Positions 17,864 to 26,493 of a stretch of DNA of 64,000 bases are shown here, piece by piece. How positions within the stretch are numbered: the first letter of the stretch is position 1; each line of letters begins with the position of its first letter. This DNA comes from JAICXG01 sp963801255 (GTDB taxonomy: Bacteria > Verrucomicrobiota > Verrucomicrobiia > Chthoniobacterales > UBA10450). The notes beneath the pieces are model-generated. The model saw only the letters and a program-made list of their open reading frames with translations, was not told the origin of the DNA and did not search any database. Position numbers and translations under genes: made by a program. Where the stretch lies: positions 310,001-374,000 of the forward strand of contig CAWDEC010000006.1 in NCBI GenBank assembly GCA_963801255.1, in the 5' to 3' direction.

Positions 17864-19678
17864 CTACCGCGAATTGCTTTGCAGATATTCCGCAATCGCG
17901 CCCAGAAACGGCTTGGCGAAGTCCTTTAGCTTTTGTTCGCCCACCCCCGGGATCCGCCGAAACTGCGCCGGGGTGGTTGGATTTTGTCGCGCCATTTCGC
18001 GCAGAGCGACATCGGAAAAAATGACGTAGGCCGGAACGTTGCGCTCGTCGGCCAATGTGCGGCGGAGCCCGCGTAACTTCGCGAAAAGCGCTTCGTCGCA
18101 CTGGATCTCGCCGCCGCGCGATTTCGCGCGCGGTTCCGGTTTTTCGAGGTGCTTGGTAAGGGTAATCGAGCGGCGCGAGCGCAACGCTTCACGACCAGAG
18201 GGTGTGACCTGGACGGTAGCGAATTTACCCGGCGCCACTTCCAGAAAACCAAGCCGTAAGAGTTCGCGTCCAATCGCCTGCCAGGCCTTGCGGCTCACCT
18301 CTTTTCCGATGCCATAGGTCGTAAGCTCGTTATGTCCGCGTTGCCGGATCATCTCTGTATCTGCGCCGGTCAGCACTTCGACAATGTGATTCAGTCCAAA
18401 GGCAAAACCGCTCTTTTGCTGCACGCGCAAGACACAGGAGAGAAACTTTTGTGTCGCGATCGTGCCATCGAAGATTTCAGGCGGAGAAAGGCAGTTGTCA
18501 CAGCCGTCGCATGGTTCGTTAGGCCGCTCTTCGCCGAAGTAGCGCAGGAGCACGGCGCGGCGGCACTCACGCGCCTCGGCATAATGGACCATTTGACGCA
18601 ACTGCTCACGGGCGATGCGCGCTTCGCTCTCGCTCTTTTCGTCGATGAAACGGGTCTGTTTCACCACATCGCCGGCGTTGAAAAGGAGCACGCAGTCGCC
18701 CGGCAATCCGTCGCGGCCAGCGCGACCAGTTTCCTGATAGTAGCTCTCGATGTTCTTGGGGAGGTCATAGTGCACGACAAAACGCACGTTCGATTTATTG
18801 ATTCCCATCCCGAAGGCGATGGTTGCGCTCACCACCCGAACGTCATCGCGCAAGAACATCTCCTGGTGTTTGGCGCGTTCCCCGGCCTCGAGACCCGCGT
18901 GATACGGTTTGGCCGTAATGCCGTCTGAGTTCAATCGCGCGGCAATTGAATCAGCCGACTTGCGGGTCGCGCAATAAACGATGCCGCTGTCGTTAGGCCG
19001 ACCTTCGAGGAATTCGAGCAATTGATCGTAAGCCGCGACCTTCGGCATCACACGGTATGTGAGATTTGGCCGATCGAAGCTCGCCATGTAGCAGCGCGGT
19101 TGCTGCAATTTCAATTGCCTAACGATATCGTCGCGCACTCGCTCGGTGGCGGTGGCGGTCAAGGCCATCATCGGAACGTCAGGCAAGAGCTTCCTCAGCT
19201 TGGAGAGCGCGCGGTACTCCGGTCGAAAATCGTGACCCCATTCGCTGATGCAATGCGCTTCGTCGATGGCAATTTGACCGATATTCCAGCCGGGCAGTTT
19301 CTCGATGAACGTTTCGAGCATGAGGCGCTCCGGCGCGACGTAGAGGAGTCGATAATTGCCGTTGTGAATTCCACGAAAACGTTCGCGCGCTTCCGCTGCG
19401 TCGAGCGCGGAATTCAAAAACGTGGCCGCGATTCCGCTCGCCCGCAGCGCATCGACCTGATCCTTCATGAGCGAGATGAGTGGCGACACGACGATCGTCA
19501 GGCCATCACGCAAGAGCGCCGGCAGTTGGAAGCAGAGCGATTTCCCGCCGCCGGTCGGCATGAGGACAAAGACATCGCGTCCCGCGAGCGCGTCGCGCAC
19601 AATCGCCTCCTGCAGCGGACGAAAGGCATCGTAGCCGAAGTGCTTCTTTAGTGCGGCAGCGAGGGCAAGGTTAGACAT
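17864..19678 (-). CDS. recQ: ATP-dependent DNA helicase RecQ
   Basis: A 604-residue 3'-5' DNA helicase for recombination and fork repair. It has Walker A PTGGGKS (residues 41-47), motif II DEAHCISEWGHDFRPEY, a C-terminal helicase domain with QETGRAGRDG, the RecQ zinc site (CRR...CDGCDNC), a winged helix, and an HRDC domain in the last 80 residues (RRIPGVGEQKLKDF). The length and order match full bacterial RecQ. ATG 19678 fits the family N-terminus. It stands alone between an L,D-transpeptidase (convergent) and an efflux operon. Three GCCTAACGA words (18516, 18990, 19117) lie inside it. Confidence 0.95.
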   Translation of the reverse strand: MSNLALAAALKKHFGYDAFRPLQEAIVRDALAGRDVFVLMPTGGGKSLCFQLPALLRDGLTIVVSPLISLMKDQVDALRASGIAATFLNSALDAAEARERFRGIHNGNYRLLYVAPERLMLETFIEKLPGWNIGQIAIDEAHCISEWGHDFRPEYRALSKLRKLLPDVPMMALTATATERVRDDIVRQLKLQQPRCYMASFDRPNLTYRVMPKVAAYDQLLEFLEGRPNDSGIVYCATRKSADSIAARLNSDGITAKPYHAGLEAGERAKHQEMFLRDDVRVVSATIAFGMGINKSNVRFVVHYDLPKNIESYYQETGRAGRDGLPGDCVLLFNAGDVVKQTRFIDEKSESEARIAREQLRQMVHYAEARECRRAVLLRYFGEERPNEPCDGCDNCLSPPEIFDGTIATQKFLSCVLRVQQKSGFAFGLNHIVEVLTGADTEMIRQRGHNELTTYGIGKEVSRKAWQAIGRELLRLGFLEVAPGKFATVQVTPSGREALRSRRSITLTKHLEKPEPRAKSRGGEIQCDEALFAKLRGLRRTLADERNVPAYVIFSDVALREMARQNPTTPAQFRRIPGVGEQKLKDFAKPFLGAIAEYLQSNSR

Positions 19679-19833
19679 TCCGGGAGGTCCTGTTTGCTTG
19701 CTTCAACTTTCGTGAGAGCGGCTGACAAATAACACATTTTCCTTCGTGTTCCGCGTTTTCTTCCTGCACCAAACAGCTTCCGATCGAGGAGTATTTCGCG
19801 CCAGAGCGAATTCAATTGCCTGTTCTCACGCGC

Positions 19834-20964
19834 TCAATCCAGCGTCTGTCTGTAGCGCTTGACGCCGATCGCCAGCGCAATGACCGCGAAGAGGGCAACC
19901 GGCCAGAGCTCAAGCATGATGTCGTTAGCCGTATTCCCCTTGAGCAGAATGCCGCGGATGATGCGGAGGAAATGGGTAAGCGGGAAAATCTCGCCGAGGT
20001 ACTGCGCCCACTGTGGCATGCCGCGGAAGGGAAACATAAAACCCGAAAGCAGGATCGAGGGGAGAAAGACGAAGAAGGTCATCTGCATCGCCTGAAGCTG
20101 GTTCTTGGCAATGGTGGAGAAAGTGATTCCCATGGCGAGATTGGCCGCGATGAAGACGAGGGCGACGAGCAGAAGCAAAAGAATGCTTCCCTGCATCGGA
20201 ACATGAAAGAGAAAATAGGCGGTGCCCAGGATGACGCCCGCCTGGATGTAGCCGACCACGATATAAGGAATAATCTTGCCGATCAGCACTTCGCTCGGGC
20301 GCGTGGGCATGGAGAGCAGGTTTTCCATCGTGCCCCGTTCCCGCTCGCGGGTGATGGCGAGGCCGGTAATCATGATCATCGTCATGGTGAGAATGGTGCC
20401 CATGAGGCCGGGAACGATGTTGTATTGCGTCACGATTTCGGGGTTGTAGAGCGCGTGAACGCGGAGGTCGATCGGACCATCCGTCGGATTGAGCGAGGCA
20501 AGCGGGCCTTTGAGGTCGTTCTGCAGCGCGGTATTGAGGAGCGTGCCTAACGAACCGATTGCGTTGCCTGTCGCAGCCGGATCGGTCGCGTCGGCTTCAA
20601 CCAGGATCGCCGGCCGATCACCCCGAAGCAGATCGCGGCTGAAATTTTGCGGAATGTTAATCACGAACTGCACCTTACCGCGGGCGAGCAACTCGTGTCC
20701 TTCCGCTTCGGTTTTCACTTGCTCGACGAAATCGAAGTAGGTGCTGTTTTTCATCGCCGCCAGGACGGTGCGTCCTTGCGGGCCCTGATCGGCGAGGAGA
20801 ACGGCGGCCGGAAGGTGGCGCGGGTCGGAATTGATCGCATAGCCAAAGAGAATCAACTGGATGAGGGGAATGCCGAACATCATGGCAAAGGTAAGGCGGT
20901 CACGCCGCATCTGGGTGAATTCCTTCACCATAATTCCGCGCAAACGTTGAAAGGAAAATCTCAC
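19834..20964 (-). CDS. ABC-2 type transporter permease (YbhS/YbhR/YhhJ-like)
   Basis: A 376-residue membrane protein with one N-terminal helix (near 25-45), a periplasmic region of about 130 residues and five C-terminal helices, the typical ABC-2 drug/solute exporter plan. The RERERGTMENLLSMP motif after the second helix is characteristic. GTG 20964 overlaps the stop of the ATPase gene (GTGA), so the two are translated together. Only one permease gene is present, so the channel is presumably a homodimer, unlike the two-permease ybhSR layout. It is last in the TetR-HlyD-ATPase-permease operon. Confidence 0.9.
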   Translation of the reverse strand: MRFSFQRLRGIMVKEFTQMRRDRLTFAMMFGIPLIQLILFGYAINSDPRHLPAAVLLADQGPQGRTVLAAMKNSTYFDFVEQVKTEAEGHELLARGKVQFVINIPQNFSRDLLRGDRPAILVEADATDPAATGNAIGSLGTLLNTALQNDLKGPLASLNPTDGPIDLRVHALYNPEIVTQYNIVPGLMGTILTMTMIMITGLAITRERERGTMENLLSMPTRPSEVLIGKIIPYIVVGYIQAGVILGTAYFLFHVPMQGSILLLLLVALVFIAANLAMGITFSTIAKNQLQAMQMTFFVFLPSILLSGFMFPFRGMPQWAQYLGEIFPLTHFLRIIRGILLKGNTANDIMLELWPVALFAVIALAIGVKRYRQTLD

Positions 20965-21890
20965 TGCGAAAAATTGTCAGTCGATTCCTGCATCAGGCTG
21001 ATGAAGGCGTCCTCCAAGCCGGAGGGAATCTGGCGCCAGTCGTAGGGCGGACGTCGAAACTGTGCGATCGCACGCTCCAACTTCTCGGCATCATCGCTGC
21101 TCACGTGGAGGGCGTTGCCGAAGGCGACTGCCTGCTGTACACCCGGTTGGTGACGCAGCTGTTCGGTCAGCTTCGGCAGGTCCGGCCCGGTCACTGACCA
21201 TGTCGTCAGGCCAACCTGCGCGATAACCTCCTCGACCGTACCATCGGCGAGCAGCTTGCCGTAAGAGATGTAGGCCAGCCGATGGCAGCGCTCCGCTTCG
21301 TCCATGTAATGGGTGGTGATGAGAAAGGTTAGGCCGCTGGAAGCAAGCGCATGAATTTGTTCCCAAAAATCACGGCGCGCTTTCGGATCGACGCCCGCGG
21401 TCGGCTCATCGAGAAGGAGCAGCTTCGGCTGATGAATGAGGCAGGCGGCGAGGGCGAGTCGCTGTTTCCAGCCGCCCGAAAGCTGACCGGCAAGTTGATC
21501 CTGTCGACCCTCCAGGCCGAGTTCCGCAATCGTTTGCCGAACAGCGGCCCGACGATTTTTCATCTCGTACATACGCGCCACGAAATCGAGGTTCTCCTCG
21601 ATGCTGAGGTCTTCCCAAAAGCTAAAGCGCTGCGTCATGTAGCCGACCTTGCGCTTGATCGCTTCGCTCTCGTGGATCACATCGTTTCCGAGGACCTGAC
21701 CGCTGCCATCGTCGGCCCGAAGCAAACCGCAGAGCATGCGGAGGAATGTCGTTTTGCCGCTGCCGTTCGGGCCAAGAAAGCCATAAATCTCCCCGGCATG
21801 CACCCGCAGATCAACATGATCGACGACGGTGCGATGGCCGAAGTGCTTGGTCATCCCTCGGACGTCGATCGCCTGCTCCCCATTTCTCAT
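20961..21890 (-). CDS. ABC exporter ATPase (YbhF/CcmA-type)
   Basis: A 309-residue ATPase. It has Walker A GPNGSGKTT near residue 40, signature LSGGWKQRLALA, Walker B LLLLDEPTAGVD and switch His TTHYMDEAE. The C-terminal extension of about 80 residues (TWSVTGPDLPKL onwards) is the DUF4162-like tail usual in drug-export ATPases. Unlike E. coli YbhF it has a single nucleotide-binding domain. ATG 21890 overlaps the stop of the HlyD-like gene. It powers the adjacent ABC-2 permease; the substrate is unknown. Confidence 0.92.
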   Translation of the reverse strand: MRNGEQAIDVRGMTKHFGHRTVVDHVDLRVHAGEIYGFLGPNGSGKTTFLRMLCGLLRADDGSGQVLGNDVIHESEAIKRKVGYMTQRFSFWEDLSIEENLDFVARMYEMKNRRAAVRQTIAELGLEGRQDQLAGQLSGGWKQRLALAACLIHQPKLLLLDEPTAGVDPKARRDFWEQIHALASSGLTFLITTHYMDEAERCHRLAYISYGKLLADGTVEEVIAQVGLTTWSVTGPDLPKLTEQLRHQPGVQQAVAFGNALHVSSDDAEKLERAIAQFRRPPYDWRQIPSGLEDAFISLMQESTDNFSQ

Positions 21891-22669
21891 TGCCTAACGA
21901 ACTCGACATCGACCGGCTGACCGGGATGCAATTTTGCCGCGCTCGCGGGAGGGAAATGAATTTCGACGAGAAAAACCAGCTTGGACCTGCTCTCGCGGCT
22001 GAAAATCACCGGCGGGGTGTACTCCGCGCGTTGTGAGATGTAACTGATTTTCCCGAGAAACGGCTCGCTCACGCCGTCGACCATGACGCGCGCCTCCTGT
22101 CCAACGCGCAGGGGGCCGATTTCGCTCTCGGGAACGAAAGCGCGGACTTTAATGTTAGGCGGCGGAAGCAACATGACGATCGGCTTCCCGGCCGCTACCC
22201 ATTCGCCTTCGCGGAAGAGTGTGTCGAAAACCAAACCGGGTTGCGGCGCTGCCTGTTTCATTTGTTCGAGATTCCATTGCGTCTGCGCGAGCTGCTCACG
22301 GTCCTGATCGCGCGTCGAACGCGCGCGATCATACTCCTGCGCTGCGGCCGGTCCCTGGCGGAAAAGTTGTTCCTCTCGCTTGAAATCGGCTTCTGCCATG
22401 GTGAACGCCGCCTGAGCCTGTTCGCGCGCCGCTTTTTCCATTGTCTCGTCGAGGGCAAAGAGCGGCTGACCTGCTTGTACCTGATCGCCCCGGCTAACAA
22501 AAAGCTTCTGCACGGTCCCGGCGAGGGGCGAACTGACATAGACAAACTCGCCTTCGACATAGCCTTGGAAAAAGTCGCCGGGCGCTTTCTCGCATCCTGC
22601 GACAAGCAGGCAAAGCATCGCGACCAGGATAGCGACGCGGGAGCACTTCCATTGCATCGTCTGCCTCAT
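21887..22669 (-). CDS. HlyD/YbhG-like membrane fusion lipoprotein
   Basis: A 260-residue periplasmic adaptor for the ABC exporter. The N-terminus has a lipoprotein signal (LLVAGC, Cys near residue 26). A biotinyl-lipoyl half-motif (SPLAGTVQKLFVSRGDQVQAGQPLF) is followed by an alpha-hairpin of about 70 residues rich in Glu, Gln and Arg, then a beta-barrel part (KVRAFVPESEIGPLRVGQ). ATG 22669 overlaps the stop of the tetR gene (ATGA) and its stop overlaps the ATPase start, so all four operon genes are translationally coupled. Confidence 0.9.
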   Translation of the reverse strand: MRQTMQWKCSRVAILVAMLCLLVAGCEKAPGDFFQGYVEGEFVYVSSPLAGTVQKLFVSRGDQVQAGQPLFALDETMEKAAREQAQAAFTMAEADFKREEQLFRQGPAAAQEYDRARSTRDQDREQLAQTQWNLEQMKQAAPQPGLVFDTLFREGEWVAAGKPIVMLLPPPNIKVRAFVPESEIGPLRVGQEARVMVDGVSEPFLGKISYISQRAEYTPPVIFSRESRSKLVFLVEIHFPPASAAKLHPGQPVDVEFVRQ

Positions 22670-23298
22670 TTGCGCACCACCGCACCGTGCAGAAGAAGAT
22701 CGAGCAATCCGACAAAGACGTCTCGTGGCGCCAACTCCAGTTGCTCCAGCTTCTGGGGGTTCATGATGGCCTGCACCGCGCCGAGCAGGGTTTCGATCAT
22801 CAGTTTTACCGGAATATCAGTACGCACGTGACCATCACGCTGTCCCTGGCGAAAAAGTCGGCCGAAGTGCTCGCGAATGAGTTTGGCACGGCGTTGTTCG
22901 ACACGCTGAAATATCTCGGGCGCCTTGCTCATGTCGCGAAGGAAGGCAGGCTGCAATTCATTCATCTCGTTCTGCACACCACGCGACAGGGCATGGAGCG
23001 CATCCGGGAAATGCGGCAAGCGCTGGCTAGTAACCTCGCGCAAAACACGGCGAATCGATTCGTATTTTGATTGAAGGACCGCAGCGAGAAGAGCGTCCTT
23101 GCTGGGGAAATGCGCATAGAGGGTTTTTTTGCTCACACCCAGCTCGGCAGCGAGGTCGTCCATCGTGACGTTGCGAAAGCCGTGGCGAAAAAAATGGGCG
23201 CGGGCAGCAGTGAGAATGCGAGCACGCGTGGTGGGCGAAGGAGCGGACCGCTGGCGCGGGGGGCGTGGTGACGTTGAATTTTCTCTGCGCTTTGGCAT
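22666..23298 (-). CDS. TetR-family transcriptional regulator of the efflux operon
   Basis: A 210-residue repressor. A Pro/Arg/Ser-rich tail of about 22 residues precedes the helix-turn-helix (residues about 27-72; GFRNVTMDDLAAELGVSKKTLYAHF). The rest is the all-helical ligand-binding and dimer domain. It is the first gene of the operon TetR-HlyD-ATPase-permease, like CecR (YbiH) with ybhGFSR in E. coli. It probably represses its own operon through the inverted repeat 14 bp before its ATG. The ligand is unknown. Confidence 0.9.
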   Translation of the reverse strand: MPKRRENSTSPRPPRQRSAPSPTTRARILTAARAHFFRHGFRNVTMDDLAAELGVSKKTLYAHFPSKDALLAAVLQSKYESIRRVLREVTSQRLPHFPDALHALSRGVQNEMNELQPAFLRDMSKAPEIFQRVEQRRAKLIREHFGRLFRQGQRDGHVRTDIPVKLMIETLLGAVQAIMNPQKLEQLELAPRDVFVGLLDLLLHGAVVRK

Positions 23299-23311
23299 TT
23301 TCTGAAACCTA

Positions 23312-23339
23312 GGAAACTACATTGGTATTTATAGTTTCC
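23312..23339. promoter_or_regulatory. Candidate TetR operator (8-bp inverted repeat, 12-bp spacer)
   Basis: GGAAACTA (23312-23319) and TAGTTTCC (23332-23339) form a perfect inverted repeat with a 12-bp AT-rich spacer. The site lies 14 bp upstream of the start of the tetR-type gene at 23298, where an autorepressor would bind. Palindromic sites of 20-30 bp next to the own promoter are typical of the family. That this protein binds it is inference. Confidence 0.6.
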
Positions 23340-23458
23340 AAACCCTTTTTGTGGGCAAATTCGTTCTTATCGATAGTTGCGGCCCGGCCGGAGTTGCCGG
23401 ACACACTGCGCAACTCCCGGCGGGAGCGATTCCCAATCAGGCACTAGCTGTGTAACTT

Positions 23459-23944
23459 GTGAAAGTGGAACGCGCGAAAGTCATCGCAATTTGCCTGGCT
23501 TACCTTGCCTCGACCTTCGTGGCCGCTTCCGCGGTCGCGCATTCTCCAGTCGCCCCAAACAACGCGACCGATCCCGGTACGAACACTCCACTGAGCAGAA
23601 ACTACACGGTCAGTTTTACGCTTTCTTCCGGAGACACCAAACAGCAGGGTGAAATCGTCACCGCCCGATCCGCCATCAGTTTCGACCTGGTCGGCGATCC
23701 GGAGCATACCTTGCGCTTCAAAGGGCAATTGAAGGAAACCGACAGCCAACATCTCACCCTGGTGTATCAGGCGATGCTGGTCACAGTGGTGACCGGTCCC
23801 GGCAACAATCGCCAAACCGCCAGCACGTCGGGCGAAGGCGCCGTCAGGCTCGAGTTCGATAAGCCGATCACGATCCTGAGTTCGGCACGCCAGCGATTGG
23901 ACGTTTCCATTCGGCAGCCTGCAGTTTCGGTGCCTGCCCGCTGA
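23459..23944 (+). CDS. Exported protein of unknown function
   Basis: A 161-residue protein starting at GTG 23459. A signal peptide covers about residues 1-27 (VIAICLAYLASTFVAASAVA), then a Pro/Asn/Thr-rich linker. The mature part has alternating beta-like stretches (YTVSFTLSSGD, SFDLVGDPEHTLRFKGQL, LVYQAMLVTVVTG, AVRLEFDKPITIL), suggesting a small beta-sandwich or barrel. There are no Cys and no catalytic motif, and I do not recognise the family. It lies between the TetR operon (divergent) and tRNA-His (convergent). Confidence 0.6.
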   Translation: MKVERAKVIAICLAYLASTFVAASAVAHSPVAPNNATDPGTNTPLSRNYTVSFTLSSGDTKQQGEIVTARSAISFDLVGDPEHTLRFKGQLKETDSQHLTLVYQAMLVTVVTGPGNNRQTASTSGEGAVRLEFDKPITILSSARQRLDVSIRQPAVSVPAR

Positions 23945-23998
23945 TCCATTCCAGATCGAGTGTTTGCCTGTCGAAATCGGATGGCACGCGGCAAGCTG

Positions 23999-24071
23999 GG
24001 TGGCCAACGGGACTCGAACCCGCAACAGCCAGAACCACAATCTGGGGCTCTACCATTGAGCTATGGCCACC
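23999..24071 (-). tRNA. tRNA-His (anticodon GTG)
   Basis: A complete cloverleaf on the minus strand. The 7-bp acceptor stem (GTGGCCA with TGGCCAC), D arm (AGCTCAATGGTAGAGC), anticodon stem-loop CAGA-TTGTGGT-TCTG with anticodon GTG, and T arm GCGGG-TTCGAGT-CCCGT are all present. The extra 5' G (24071) opposite a 3' C (23999) is the G-1:C73 pair that identifies histidine tRNA. The CCA end is not encoded: CAG follows the C73. Confidence 0.95.
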
Positions 24072-24181
24072 GTCGCGCTCGACTTTAGGTTTTCCACGTT
24101 TAATTGCAAAGACAAAGCCGGCGTTGCTCGCCCCGCCGTTGCAACGCCAGAACCGGTCAGCTATTGTCTGCGCTCTTCGCG

Positions 24182-26347
24182 ATGAGCAAAACCGGCTTGC
24201 TTCTCCTCGCCGTGATCGCGGCGCTTTTCTTGCCGCCGAGATCCTCCCCGGCACAGGACCAGGACGTCGATCCGTCGGAGATTTTCCTCAAAGCTTATAT
24301 GACGGCGCAGTTGGGCGAAAAGCTGGAACGGGAAAATCAATTCAAGCCGGCACTTTCCAAGTTTCGTTTCGCCGGTGCGCTTATCGAGGAGTTGAAAAAG
24401 AACCACGCCGACTGGCAGCCGGCAATCGTTGAGTATCGCGGGCGGAAAATCTCCGAGGCAATTCTCCGCGTGCAAAGCAAATTCGGAACGCAAAGCGATC
24501 TTGCCGCTATGGCTGAAACGCCACCAGAGGAAAATGGACCCGCCGCCGCTCCTAACACTTCGCCTAGCGGGCCGCGAGTCGAAACCGCGCCACCACCACC
24601 CAAGCCAGCGGACGTTCAGGCTGCGATCCAGAACGCGACCCAGGACCTCCGCACCCGCGTCAACGCGCTCGAGAACGACCTGAAGAAATCGCAGGATCAA
24701 GTCTCGGCTGCGCAAAAGGAGAAGTTCGAAGTCGTCAGTCGGTTGCAATCCGCGACAGCGGAACTGGAACGGGCCAAAGGCGACCTCGACAAGTCCCAGA
24801 AAGCCGAAAAAGAAGTGCGGGATCAGCTGGTTACCGCGCAGAACTCCCTGCAGGCAATTCAGTCCGGCGGACAAGGCAACGAGCAAGCCACCGCTGCTCT
24901 TCGCACTGAAATCGCGCAATTGAAAAAAGCGCTCGAAACCGCGGAAACGGGACGTGCCATGGCCGAGAAGGAAAGCACTAGCGCGAATGCCAAACTGCTC
25001 GAGAGCCGGCAGCAGGTTGCCAGCCTCGCCCAGCAGCGCGATACCGCCCGGCTTGAACGCGACGATGCTTTGCGCGCACTAAGGGAAACGGGCGACGCTC
25101 AGGCGCGGGTGCAGGCATTGGTAGCCGAGAATAACGAGTTGCAAAAGAAACTCGCGGACACCGAAAACACCGTCCGCCAGATCGGAGCCGATAAACCTCG
25201 CAAGGAACAGGAACTGCAAGCGGCACGGCAGCAACTGGAAAAGTTGCGCGACAAGTTGGTCACCAGCCAAAAGGCCAATCAGGATTCCGAGAAAACAATC
25301 GCCAGTCTGCGCTCGCAGCTTGATGAAACGAGCGGCCAACTCGCTGCGGCCAAACTTAATGGAGAGACACCGGAGGAAAGCGCAAAACTGGTGAAGGAAA
25401 ACGAGATGCTGCGCGCGATCGTCGTGCGCGAACGTCAGGAGGAAGCCCGACGCGAGCAGGCAAAGAAGCTCATGCTGGCAGAGTTCGACAAGCTCAAGAT
25501 TAAATCGGACGTGCTTGATCAGCAGATTCATTTGCTGGCCGAGCCAATCACCAAGCTGAGCCCGGACGAATTGGCGCTGCTCAAGACGCCAGTGGTTGCA
25601 ATCTCCGATTCGCAGCCGGGCACGGTGAAAGCCAGCCTAACGATGGCGAAACCGGCGACGATCACGATTGGCGATTCGTCGTCCACGGCAAAAGCGACTC
25701 CGCCAAGCGACAAGAACTCGCTTGAATCGGTTGCCAGCGGCGAAGGCAAGTCGATCGGACCCGAGGTCACCACAACCTTCAAACCCGGCGTTCCCTCCGA
25801 TCTTCTTCCTCTCGCCCAAGAAGCGAAGAGGAATTTTGACAAGGGCAACTACCGGGCAGCGGAAAAGCAATATCAGGAAATCCTGGCGAAGAATCCTAAC
25901 AACCTTTACGCGCTTTCAAATCTCGGCGTTGTCCTTTTTCGCGGCGGTAAACTCAAAGCTGCCGAACTGACGCTGAAAAAAGTCCTCACTCTTGCACCGG
26001 GTGATGAGTTCGCTCATACCACCCTCGGGATTGTTTATTATCAGCAAAGCAAGTTCGACGATGCGCTTTCCGAACTGACGAAATCGCTCGCCATCAACCC
26101 GAAGAGTGCGACCGCGCACAACTATCTCGGGATTACCGCAAGCCAGAAAGGGTGGCAGGAAGCGGCCGAGAAGGAAATGCTCGAAGCTGTTGCCGATAAC
26201 CCCGACTACGCTGACGCGCATTTCAATCTTGCGGTTGTCTATTCCACCTCACAACCACCGGCAAAAGAGCTCGCTCGCCGTCATTACGACAAGGCGCTCG
26301 CTCTCGGCGCACAGCCGGATCCGATCCTCGACAAAATGCTGCGCTGA
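24182..26347 (+). CDS. Exported coiled-coil and TPR protein
   Basis: A 721-residue protein with four parts: a signal peptide (residues 1-22); a short domain with a Pro-rich linker (to about 150); a long Ala/Glu/Lys/Gln-rich coiled coil (about 165-450); and at least four tetratricopeptide repeats in the last 190 residues (FDKGNYRAAEKQYQEIL, ALSNLGVVLFRGGKLKAAEL, HTTLGIVYYQQSKFDDAL, AHNYLGITASQKGWQEAAE). It probably acts as a periplasmic scaffold; no enzyme motif is present. ATG 24182 was chosen over an in-frame start 78 bp upstream because it gives the signal peptide directly. It stands alone, with tRNA-His upstream on the other strand. GCCTAACGA lies at 25635. Confidence 0.8.
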   Translation: MSKTGLLLLAVIAALFLPPRSSPAQDQDVDPSEIFLKAYMTAQLGEKLERENQFKPALSKFRFAGALIEELKKNHADWQPAIVEYRGRKISEAILRVQSKFGTQSDLAAMAETPPEENGPAAAPNTSPSGPRVETAPPPPKPADVQAAIQNATQDLRTRVNALENDLKKSQDQVSAAQKEKFEVVSRLQSATAELERAKGDLDKSQKAEKEVRDQLVTAQNSLQAIQSGGQGNEQATAALRTEIAQLKKALETAETGRAMAEKESTSANAKLLESRQQVASLAQQRDTARLERDDALRALRETGDAQARVQALVAENNELQKKLADTENTVRQIGADKPRKEQELQAARQQLEKLRDKLVTSQKANQDSEKTIASLRSQLDETSGQLAAAKLNGETPEESAKLVKENEMLRAIVVRERQEEARREQAKKLMLAEFDKLKIKSDVLDQQIHLLAEPITKLSPDELALLKTPVVAISDSQPGTVKASLTMAKPATITIGDSSSTAKATPPSDKNSLESVASGEGKSIGPEVTTTFKPGVPSDLLPLAQEAKRNFDKGNYRAAEKQYQEILAKNPNNLYALSNLGVVLFRGGKLKAAELTLKKVLTLAPGDEFAHTTLGIVYYQQSKFDDALSELTKSLAINPKSATAHNYLGITASQKGWQEAAEKEMLEAVADNPDYADAHFNLAVVYSTSQPPAKELARRHYDKALALGAQPDPILDKMLR

Positions 26348-26493
26348 ACGCTCCGACCCACCGGAACCATTTCTCACCGCGCATTAGCGTTATCTCACCA
26401 CGCTCGGCGAGGAGTGCCTCGGCCTGCCTTCATCGCCGATAGCCCCTTCAGTCGGTCTACGGCAGAACGGAGTCGGCTGGTTACCCCGGGGAC

